Below, one piece after another: positions 24,329 to 33,578 of a stretch of DNA of 64,000 nt. The notes beneath the pieces were generated by a model, which was not told the DNA's origin, made no database searches, and saw nothing but the letters and a program-made list of their open reading frames with translations. The stretch covers positions 8,707,831-8,771,830 of the forward strand of contig CM036231.1 in NCBI GenBank assembly GCA_020631735.1, read 5' to 3'. Every line of letters starts with the position of its first letter. Position 1 is the first letter of the stretch. This stretch comes from Saccharum officinarum (taxonomy: Eukaryota > Streptophyta > Magnoliopsida > Poales > Poaceae). The translations under genes were made by a program, and so were the position numbers.

Positions 24329-25730
24329 CAGCGACGAAGCCAGAAAAAAATTTAGGTCGGGCTGAACAAAAGTCTACAACAATTTATCTCTACTATGGCC
24401 CCACACAATAGAGCTATATATAATAGCTTGAATTAATATTATATTGAAAACGTCGACCAACGACGAAATTCACAAAATACAGCATGAAAAAAAGATGAAG
24501 TTCATTCATACCGAAAGGACCAATTGTGAAACTAATAAATCCCCCCATTATTCCTCCGAAGTAGCAACCTACACAAAATAGACATAATCGATTAGTCATA
24601 CATATATTGATATATAGACCTCCAAATTATAAATTTAGAAGAGAATAGAGCGTACCACTACTTTTTTAGGCAATAACATACGTCGCTTTTTCATCTCTTG
24701 AAATCGTTTTTTGATCTTTTCATTATCAATCTTTTCACTACTTTTTTAGGTAAATTCATGAGGTTGGGTTCGACCACTCAAAACATATGCTCTCTTTAAT
24801 TGGTCTCTAATTGCTGGTTCATAACAATCAATTGGTTTGCGTTGTCCAGGGTCAGCAATTAGGTTTGAATGACTAAATTCTTCCCTCGGTTTCTTTGGTT
24901 GATTCGTGCTCTCATTAGTACGTGGAGTTGAGCTGTTGCCACTTGAACCAGCCTGACTTGAACTTGAATAATAATTTATCAAAGTTCTTTTCGACATTCT
25001 GATGACCGAAGATCTAAAAATTGAAATGTACCATAAATAAAAAACAATCACGCATCACGGACTGTTGTACTTGTACTCAAGCTGTTTTACAGTTAAAAAA
25101 TCACCTTCCTGCTTCCTGTCACGGTGTCGCCTGCTGCCCTGCCCCAAGAGCTTCGCAGCGCTGCGTGCTGCGGCCGCCGGCGCCCGCTCGCCCGCCCACC
25201 TCGCGTCCTCGCTTGCCCCTGCCGGCCGCCGCCCAGGAGCCGCGCCGCTGCGGCGGCGAGCGCAGCGCCGTGGCTGACGGCGCCCGCCCGGCTGGCTGCC
25301 GTGTAGAGCCGCGGGCCACGGCCGCGCCGCCCGCGTCCAGCGACCCGCGCGAGCAGGAAGCCACCGCCGGCCACCGCCGGATGGGGAAGGCCGGGGCGAG
25401 CCGAGGGGCGAGGGCCGAGGGGCGAGGCGTCGGGGAAGTCTGGAAGCCGGGATGCGGGATGGGGATTGGGGAGTGTCGGTCGGCGGAAGGAAGACGATGC
25501 GGCTGCTGCCTGCTTGGGTTACGGTGGATGTGTTTCCACTTAGGCTTGGGCCTGACTTGGGCTGATGTGCGTGCTGTCTAATTGGCCCAATAAGCAAAAG
25601 AGTTTTAGCCCTTCCTAATCTATGTAATTATAGATAAAAAATTAAGGGAGGGCTAAGGGGGGGCTTCACGTACCTGGAATCGGTAGCCCGGGCTGGAGCC
25701 CGGCTTGACCGGCCGGTAGCTCCGTCGCTG
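24329..25730 (-). mobile_element. hAT unit B, deletion derivative
   Basis: A 1402-bp near-identical copy of unit A in the same orientation, offset 1686 bp. Differences I see are a few bases, such as A for T near 24450, an extra C and a lost G near 25195-25215, and one fewer G near 25433. The close match means the two units copied or diverged very recently. Confidence 0.85.
24746..24997 (-). pseudogene. hAT transposase N-terminal fragment, unit B
   Basis: The same 83-codon remnant as in unit A, including NLIADPGQRKPIDCY, and ending at the same stop. It lacks all catalytic regions. Confidence 0.7.
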
Positions 25731-25738
25731 AGGGAGAT

Positions 25739-26093
25739 GGATGATGTGGTGGAGTGGGGTAGGGGGGAGGCAGATGACGAGGGCGTAGATGCTGTACGTG
25801 AGCTCAATGCTGTTAAAGAGTGCCAGGAGGTAGAACGGGAGATAGGAGCTCGTGCGTTGCTCGTCAGGTTGTACCACAACCTAGAAAGAGTAGGAGGAGG
25901 GAGACAACAAATGGATTTGCATGCAAACATGATTACTTAAGCCAACGTGATGGGACACAGTACCAAAGTGTCCTAACAAAAACATTTGGAGTTCATTTGA
26001 ACATTATTAAATGTTTTAAGGGTTACAATATCAGATTTTATAATTGGTGAGTTGCCCCAACAAAAACATATGGTGTTCATTTGAACATTATTA
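25739..26093. other. Spacer between the hAT composite and the Tourist MITE
   Basis: Matches 12566-12913 of copy 1, with a 10-base insertion near 25905. The minus strand of its left part reads a hydrophobic stretch (YLPFYLLALF) in one frame, too short and isolated to call. Confidence 0.4.
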
Positions 26094-26323
26094 GGGCATG
26101 TTTAGTTCCAATTTTTTTTTTCAAAAAACTACAGTAACGAATTTTTGGACACATGCATGGAGCATTAAATATAGATAAAAAATAAAATTAATTACACAGT
26201 TTAGCTGTAAATCATGAGACGAATCTTTAAGCCTAGTTAGTCCATGATTGAACACTAATTACCAAATAACAACGAAAATGCTGCAGTATTTTTTGCAAAA
26301 ATTATTGGAAACTAAACAGGGCC
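26094..26323. mobile_element. Tourist-type MITE, copy 2
   Basis: The same insertion as 12914-13147, here 230 bp, between TTA duplications. The right end reads ACTAAACAGGGCC, slightly different from copy 1. Confidence 0.85.
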
Positions 26324-26798
26324 TTAGATGTTTAGGCTTACAATATCGGATTTTATAGTTGATGAGTTATTTTGCTAACTCTTTATATTATGGGGTTATA
26401 TAGATCTTTTCTACTGCGTGTTAGCTGAACCTCCTTCAAAACTACCTCAGGAGGTTACTTAGATGATTTTCGGTAGGTTTTGAGTAAAATATCTGGTTCT
26501 ATAGGTGAGGGTGAAATAGAACAACCACAAATTAAGTAGACTTCTCTGAAATGAAAAAGGAAATTATAGAAGGTTAGGATGAAGAAGAACCGGTTGATGG
26601 GACGGAACCAGGAACCACCACCCAACCCAATCTAACCGTAACCGGGCCGCAACCCGCGACTCCCGCACCAGAGGGGCTGGGCTCAAGCTCAACCGAATCG
26701 GCCCCGCGCCCGCCGCTTCTCGTCGACGCCGCCGACCAACAAGACGCCTCGCACGCCACGCCACCACCGAAGCGCCTCTCACCGCCGCAACTCACGCG
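26324..26798. other. Promoter and leader region of the Tic22-like gene, copy 2
   Basis: AT-rich proximal sequence, then a GC-rich leader from about 26600 to the ATG at 26799. No separate gene. Confidence 0.5.
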
Positions 26799-29700
26799 AT
26801 GGCGCCGCCCGACTCCATCTCCACGCGCTCCTCCCTCCCCCTCGCCGCTGCGCCCATGTCCGACCCGACCCCCTTCCCCTCCGCTGCGTCGCCGCCTCCA
26901 AACCCGCTCTCTGCCGCCGCCTCCTTCCTCCAGCACCACCTCTGCCGCTTGGCTTCCCACCTGAACGCCCCGCGCCCCGCCCTCGCCGCCGCGGCCGCGC
27001 GCACGCCGGGCCCCCAGGGCGCCTCCCTATCTCTCGCGCTCGCGCCCGATGAGGTCGCGCGCGCTCTCACCGGCACTCCCGTCTTCACCGTCTGCAACTC
27101 CAGCAACGAGTTCGTGCTCGTCTCCGACCCTGCCACCGGCCTCCGCTCCCTCGGCCTCCTCTGCTTCCGTTCGGAGGACGCCGACGCCCTCCTGTCGCAT
27201 GTATTCCCTGCTCTCTAGCCACCTGTTTGCTTTGGGCTTTGGTTTTGGATTGTTCACTGGTTGTCCGGGGGTTTGTGTGGTTTAGGTGAGGACGCGGCAA
27301 CCGGTGCTAGGGAAGGGGTCAAAGGTGGTGCCTATTACACTTGATCAGGTTGGTTTCATTCTGTATGTCTAGTGATTGATCATGTCAAGACTTGATGGAC
27401 AATTTTTTCATTGAATTGTGGGTTTTGTAATGTTTTTGGGTTTTGTTTCAAGTACGAAAGCCATTCCAGTAATTAGAAAGCATCTTAACTTATTAGCAAG
27501 GTGAGAGGTAAGACTAACTAAATTTATACGACGAAAGGAGTCTTCTCAAACTAGTTCTATCTGGCTTATTGACGAGGAACTGTGTACACTCTCCTGATTT
27601 AGGTAGTGAATTCCTTATTAGCTATTTTGTTCATGCTCTGAAAATGTGTTAACCTTGGTTGAGGTCATTGCAGCTTTGGTCATTCTAGTGCATGCGTAGA
27701 CATTGTGTTTATTTTGGACCTGACTGATACTCTATTATATATTTCATAATGCAAACATATACGGATATACCTCACAACTCTGCTATTTTATGCAGGTGTA
27801 TATGTTGAAGGCTGAAGGTATCGCATTTCGGTTCTTACCCGACCCTCTTCAAATAAAGAATGCACTGGAGGTCAGCTCTTTAATAGATTTTTGGCTCATT
27901 GCTCTATTATCTTATACTTGGACCTATTTATAATCTCCTCCCTACCCTCTCCCTACGATGTGAGTAGAATTTAGATCCATCTGGCAGGCTGCAATTGCTT
28001 TTGAAAGCAGCAATACAATGATAGTTTTTTGAATAATTGCTTTACTTTCTTGTCATTTTTATTACAAATATAGGGGATGGAACATGTAAGCCCATTTCTC
28101 CATAACTTGTAATTAAATGCTGTAATATTTTCTTCCTTGGATATCATTCTACAATGGTTTGACTGTGGCCAATCACGTAACTACTAGTGTACTAATTTTC
28201 AAAAAAGAAACTACTAGTGTACTAGCGATATTCCCATAGCGCATGCAGAAACTCTACATAATTGGTATGACTTGGCAAAATTCATACCCAATTGCCCATA
28301 GATATTGCTTTAACATGTTCCATCATTTAAGAAAAACATATGTTTGAAGAGATCTTGTTACTTTGAGCAATCACATATGACGTCCTATAACAGTGGTTCA
28401 ACTCCAGGAACTCAGTTGACAAGGTGAATTAGTAACAAAAGTCAGGTCTGTACATTTGTGGCTTATTGTATGTCTTCAACATAATGCATGAATCCTAGAC
28501 ATATGGACAAGGACATAGAACATGTGAAGTGTAGTTCTTACTATAGTGGTAGGTGTTGAACCTTTCTGTTCTTTTTCCTGGATCGACTTGTTGACCTAAT
28601 GACCTGCAATGATTCTCCATATCACATTTGTAAATCTAAAGTTAAGTTTAGGTAACACATACTTTTGGCTTTAGAAAAGTTAAATCTTGCATATCGGATA
28701 CGTGTATCATTACAGACCCCCTTGATTATTCTTCGAGTACTAAGAAAAAGGAGTTATTTCATCCTTGTGACATGTATTACCTTTTTTATTTTCCAGATGA
28801 AATCGGGCTTAACTTTTTTTGATGGTGTTCCTGTTTTTCAGGTAATATACCTGATTTTGTCACTCTTATAAGATATCTTACTTTCCATATAGACCTTTTA
28901 AATTTTAGGTTCGTGTGAGTCAATTCGATGCCATGAGTAGTTCTTGTTATACATGCTAAACTGAGTCAAATACTCACATGTATTAATTCACTAGGATGCC
29001 CACAAGGAAACCCTTCATTTGTTCCACAAATTAAGTGTAACCTTGGGACGCTGCCTCCATGCCTTTGTAACTGAAATCCTAGCAATTAGTAAACATTTTC
29101 TTGATTAAGCAAATTACAGTAATTCTTCTCTTGGGAAAATTAGAGACCACTAGCAAATTGTTGATTGATGCCGTGGCTCTAAGAATTACTAGTGCATTTA
29201 GCTATTGCCAAATTTAATGGATTTATGGGTAGGCTCTAGAAGAAAAGGTGTGAAAGAAATTGAAGCTGTTTACTTGTTTCTATTATTTACTTGCCCATCC
29301 CTATTTATTCTGAAAATTAATTGTGCGCCCATTCTGTTCTCACTATCAGTGTCTCATCTTGTGAAGCTGAGTCATGCTGTGCTGTCTCCAACCAAAATCC
29401 TTTTTTTTTTCTTTTTGGAGTTAATTATACTTACTCTCGTCTGGAGCTTTTATGGGAAGGGACAGCATAACCCTTTTTCTTCATTAAGAGAAACTGTATG
29501 TGCTTTCTAGCATGAAAGAGTGACTACACATTAAAAAACTATCAAGAGAAAGTGCATACAAAACACAATCAACCAAATTGCACTTGTTGCATTAGTGTAG
29601 ATAAAAATAACTGCCAAGATGATTAGAGTTCCATACATTGTCGCTTCATTAGAACGTGTCTATGTTTTTCCTGGAGATGCTCCACTCCACACTATACTTT

Positions 29701-30343
29701 TGAGATTGTTGTGCAATTTCTTTTAGTTTTTTACTATTCTGATATTCGTGCCACTAGATTCTGTTGTTTTTGGGGGTTCGTGATCCTCACTGCTACAATG
29801 AACCATTAATTGCTTCATTGAAAATGTTCCAATTGCATGTGCAGTCAGATCTGCTGGTTGTGAAGAAGCAGAAGAAGCGCTACTGTCCAATATATTTTCA
29901 AAAGGTTTGCCAGGCTGCATTTTGTATCATGTAGTGTTCCTTAGACCTTGATTAGGTATTTACCACTTACCTCGCGGTTCAGGAAGACATAGAAAGAGAA
30001 CTTACAAGGGCTTCCAAGGGTTCACGAGGGTCAGCCTTATCTAAGCAAATTATGGTATGTAGTTATGTTTGGTTATTGCTCGCACAAATCTCTCATGAAA
30101 ACTACTTTAACTCTACAGTGTTTTTCCAGGTCGGGAGTTTGGAGGATGTCCTGAAGAAAATGGAGGTAGGATGGAGATAAAATGGCACAATGGATTGCCT
30201 GTACAGTTGTACTAGTTCAGTAGTTCTTACCATTCTGTTATTTGATTCTGCAGATAAATGAGAGAAATTCTGGTTGGGATGATTTGATCTTTATACCCCC
30301 TGGGAAGAGCCTCAACCAACATATCAATGAGGTATCAGCGTGA
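26799..30343 (+). CDS. Tic22-like chloroplast protein-import factor, complete, eight exons
   Basis: Exons read from GT-AG borders with phase 0 throughout: 26799-27200, 27286-27348, 27796-27870, 28797-28841, 29845-29904, 29983-30054, 30130-30165 and 30254-30343. Total 843 nt, 280 residues, the usual Tic22 length. The first ~75 residues are rich in Ala, Ser and Pro without acidic runs, as in a chloroplast transit peptide. The Tic22 fold follows: ALTGTPVFTVCNSSNEFVLV, LGLLCFRSEDADALL, VVPITLDQVYMLKAEGI, FRFLPDPLQIKNALE, FFDGVPVFQSDLLVVKK, KRYCPIYFQKEDIERE, VGSLEDVLKKME and DLIFIPPGKSLNQHI. Tic22 proteins act in the chloroplast intermembrane space and help pass preproteins from the outer to the inner envelope translocon. 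Which Tic22 paralogue this is cannot be settled here. Confidence 0.93.
28179..28224. repeat. Ultra-short retroposon-like insertion with 16-bp target duplication (second case)
   Basis: In intron 3 of the Tic22-like gene, AACTACTAGTGTACTA occurs at 28179-28194 and 28209-28224 around a 14-nt insert reading ATTTTC, a run of A, then GA. Length and make-up parallel the insertion at 1692-1740. Confidence 0.6.
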
Positions 30344-31109
30344 TTTTGTTCCACGGTGATAGCTCAGAATTTGAACAGACCATTCACTTTAAATGCTATG
30401 ATGGTCAGCCAAACAAAATATCAAATTGCTGCCTGAGCTTTTTCTTTGGATAGCTATTTTCATGTTTAGTTTTGTCAGGGAAAATTAACTAAGTGATAGA
30501 ATATGGCTGTGAAACAATTTTGTTGTTGCTTCTATCCACAAAAACTAACACAGGTTACACAAGAAGATTTGATGAAGAGTAAGGTGTGACATTGGTAAAT
30601 CACCTTGCAATATAGTTTCATGAAAGTATTCTCAGGATTATACAATAGAAAAAGAGATGAATGCCTAAGGCCTTATTTGGATGCAGAGTATTTTCGCGTC
30701 GGAAAAATACCATGATTTTTGAAATATTTTGGTTTTGGAATGCAAAGGTATTCGGAGGTCACAAACCTTGTAGTTTTGAAAACCATGCTTTTGCTAGTCT
30801 TTTTATTTTTTTAGAAACTCCATTCCAGACGTTTTCTTCTAAGCCGTAGTACGACATCCATAGGCCCCAAACTTACTAGTTTTTAGCTGAGTGCTTAAAC
30901 TGTAGTGACAATCTCTGTTTATGGTAGGCGTGACAATATTTGTATTCCCAAAAATCTGTATTTCACTGCTTTTGGATGCCATTTGTCACGAGGAGTTGCA
31001 CTTGCTACTTGGCTGACTCATAAGCTACCTCTAAGCAATTTATTTTTATATTTTAATAGAAGAGAGACAAATTCTAAATGTTGATTTCCAGTTGTTTCTC
31101 GACTCTTCA
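30344..31109. other. 3' flank of the Tic22-like gene
   Basis: Probable 3' untranslated sequence, then AT-rich spacer containing one degenerate MITE-like segment, listed separately. No supported gene. Confidence 0.5.
30669..30868. mobile_element. Degenerate MITE-like element
   Basis: The left end GGCCTTATTTGGATG and the reverse complement of the right end, GGGGCCTATGGATGTCG, form an imperfect inverted repeat of a type common in grass MITEs. No clear target duplication remains. Superfamily uncertain. Confidence 0.35.
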
Positions 31110-31450
31110 GGCCTGGTTTAGATCCAAAAACTTTTCACAAAAAACTACACTAACGAATCTTGTGGCACATGGAGTATTAAATATAGACGAAATAAAAAAC
31201 TAATTACACAGTTTGTGTGTAAATTGTGAGACGAACGTTTTGAGTCTAATTAGTCCGTGATTTGACACTAAAGTGGTACAGTAACAAATGTGCTAACGAC
31301 GGATTAATTAGGTTTAATAAATTTGTCTCGCAGTTTCTAGGTGAGCTATATAATTAGTTTTTTTATTAGTATCCGAAAACCTCTTTCAACCTTACACGAA
31401 ACATTCGATGTGATATTTTTCATAGAAACTTTTCATCAACACAGTCTAAG
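31110..31450. mobile_element. Degenerate Tourist-like MITE
   Basis: Starts GGCCTGGTTTAGATCC and contains the ACTAATTACACAGTTT and TAATTAGTCCGTGATT blocks found in the Tourist elements at 12914 and 26094. The right terminus has decayed, so the end is approximate. Confidence 0.55.
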
Positions 31451-32397
31451 ATCGAAAAGCGTGCGAAAGCAACGTAGAGTACTGCCAAGGAGTAATGAAA
31501 TCTGTGCCGCTCGTATCCCCGTTTATCCTTCCGTACCACAAACATAAATTGCACTCAATGCAGAACGAGGAACCAACCCAGCAAAGGGTTGGGATTCACT
31601 TTTGGATCCAGATCCAGATGGTCACAACTGAAAGTCAACATACAGAATTCGGGACAGAGCTAGACGGGTCACAACTGTAAGTCAACATAGAGAGTTTCTT
31701 GGGCCACTAGTCAACTACTGATTTGTAAAGGGAGAGAGCTATCCGAGGTCCAACGGGCAGCAGCCATTGGAACATGAGGGGAAGGGAAAGAAGAGGTGGG
31801 GCCCATGGACAGGTTAGTCCTAGCCTAGGAACTATAAAGATGGTTTTCTTAAGTCAAGTAGACACACGTAGAAACCACATTCTCAATGAATAATTTCTTT
31901 AAAATTAAATTTTGTGCAATCAAATTTATTCTATCTCATATCATCATCTCTTCCTATTTTGATTCTCGTATAGATATAATTTTCTATGTAAGAAATCATT
32001 TCCTTTCGTCCCGGATGTACGTGCTGCTACCCCCGAACTATGTCTGACCACCTGTGTCTTGCCTGTTGCGCCCGCCCGCGAGTGTGTGGGGCCCACCCTT
32101 AAGCGCGCGCTAGTGGGGACCACCTCCACCTGCGCTCGCTTCTCGTGCCTAACACCGAAGCGAGACAGCAGAAAGGCAAAGAAGGAGATGCAACATCCGA
32201 TTTAGTTTTAAAACATCTAGATTCAACAATTGCAACAGAAAACAAATGAAACATTTGAAACGTGCGTCTTGAGCACTTGCAAAAACACCTAAAAAATACT
32301 TAAAATCATTGTAAACATTCGCAACATCTAGATAAAAACACTTGCATCATATTTGTGAAAACATATACAACATCCAGATAAACATATTTGTAATATA
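31451..32397. other. AT-rich spacer and repeat sequence
   Basis: No gene. About 31990-32160 is GC-rich. From about 32190 the sequence repeats a CAACAT or AAACATTTG theme at irregular spacing. The same theme returns at 32690-32800 on the far side of the Stowaway, so both parts probably belong to one older repeat of unknown family. Confidence 0.45.
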
Positions 32398-32648
32398 CTA
32401 CCTCCGTCCTAAAAAGAATGCAACTATGGGTTGCGTACCATGAAAAGTAGTCTACATTTGATCAAGTTTTTAATGAATAATATTCAAATTTATGCTTTTA
32501 AATTAATTTATTATAAAAATATATTTCGTAATTAATCTGATGGTATTTATTTAGTATCATAAATATGGATACTTTTTATCTATAATTGGTCAAACTTAAG
32601 ATACTAAAACGTGACACTAGAATTGCATTCTTTTGGGGACGGAGGTAG
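32398..32648. mobile_element. Stowaway-type MITE (Tc1/Mariner)
   Basis: A 251-bp element with TA duplications at 32396-32397 and 32649-32650. The ends are inverted repeats: CTACCTCCGTCCTAAAAAG on the left and CTACCTCCGTCCCCAAAAG from the right. Non-coding. It sits inside the CAACAT-rich repeat. Confidence 0.92.
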
Positions 32649-32879
32649 TACGTCGGAAAAAAAACAGATAAAACTTTGAGAACAGGAGCTTGCAACATAC
32701 GTGTACAACCATTGCAACATATGTAACATCCCGATCTACTTTTGCAACATCCGTATAAAACACTTGCAACATGCCTCTGAAACATCTGAAGCAATTAAAA
32801 CATACTCTTAAACACATACGCTTTCAACATAATATCTTCTTACTGCTCGGGAGAATGGAGGGTCTTCGGTATGTGGTGT

Positions 32880-33189
32880 TCACAGGAGCACTGTGTGGAG
32901 AACGAAGCTGACGGTGTCGTCCAGTGCCGTGTGCTCCGAGAAGGCATGGTGGCCGCACTCGTGCGCGACCACCCACACGCTGTTGAGCGCGCAACCCTGC
33001 ACCACCCAGTATAGCGGCCACGTGGCCAAGCGGAGCGCGCTGCCGGTGGGGAGCGACGGGATCGCCACGAGGGCCATGTAGAGGAGCGTGGTGACGGGGG
33101 AGAGGTCGTGTAGGAGGTTGGATGAGGAGCTGAGCACAGAGCGCCAGAAACCGTGCGGCGGGATGGCTCGCCTGATGTTGATGTTCAGA
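32880..33189 (-). pseudogene. Fragment of a FAD2-type delta-12 oleate desaturase gene
   Basis: About 103 codons on the minus strand run from IRRAIPPHGFWRSV through WPLYWVVQGCALNSVWVVAHECGHHAF to FVLHTVLL and a stop. HECGHH is the first of the three histidine boxes of membrane FAD2 desaturases, which bind the di-iron centre, and AIPPH is a hallmark of the family's N-terminus. A full FAD2 is near 385 residues; the other two boxes (HRRHH- and HVVHH-like) and most membrane spans are missing. No start codon context or promoter is evident. A captured or dead gene fragment is the best reading. The CAACAT-rich repeat beside it may be the carrier. Confidence 0.8.
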
Positions 33190-33249
33190 GGCGGCAGGCA
33201 AACGGATAAGAGGGATGAAGAGGAACAAGTGGATATGAATGAGTGAATG

Positions 33250-33578
33250 AACAGTTTTTTAAAAAAACAAAGGAGCGTAGATTATTGGCCTGATGTGCTG
33301 CCCACCAAAGGAGCGTCTAGCGCACGGATGCCTGCTTCGTAGAATTACAGCATCTTTAATAGCCAAATCATACGAGCCCGTCTCCCGTCTCCACAGCTGG
33401 TGTGCCACTACACTACCCAGTCGCAGCCCGCAGTCGCACCATGATACCATTTCTATATGCAAGTAACAGCTAAGAAATAAGAAATTAATTCCTTACCATA
33501 TGGTTACCTCTCGATAACTGGCCGTGTCCAGAACAAAACCTGGACTAGACATCAGCGGGGGTAGCGTTGGCGTGCCAT
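33250..33578. other. 5' flank of the first fucosyltransferase gene
   Basis: No coding sequence and no obvious TATA box in a good position. Confidence 0.4.

Larger units (their letters stand above)
22643..25730. mobile_element. Composite hAT transposon (two units plus spacer moved as one)
   Basis: The 8-bp repeat AGGGAGAT lies at 22635-22642 and 25731-25738. The empty site is visible in copy 1 at about 12558-12565, with a single AGGGAGAT. Inside are unit A (22643-24045), a 283-bp spacer (24046-24328) and unit B (24329-25730). Both units begin CAGCGACGAAGC and end in the complement of CAGCGACGGAGC, 11 of 12 bases matching as terminal inverted repeats. An 8-bp target duplication with such ends indicates the hAT superfamily. 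Neither inner end is flanked by AGGGAGAT, so the outermost ends were used together. Confidence 0.9.
14860..27971. repeat. Duplicated block, copy 2
   Basis: Second copy of 4782-14759. It is longer because it holds the 3.09 kb hAT composite. It continues without a break into unique sequence that completes the Tic22-like gene. The first 1.6 kb carries many one-base homopolymer length differences from copy 1. Confidence 0.95.
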
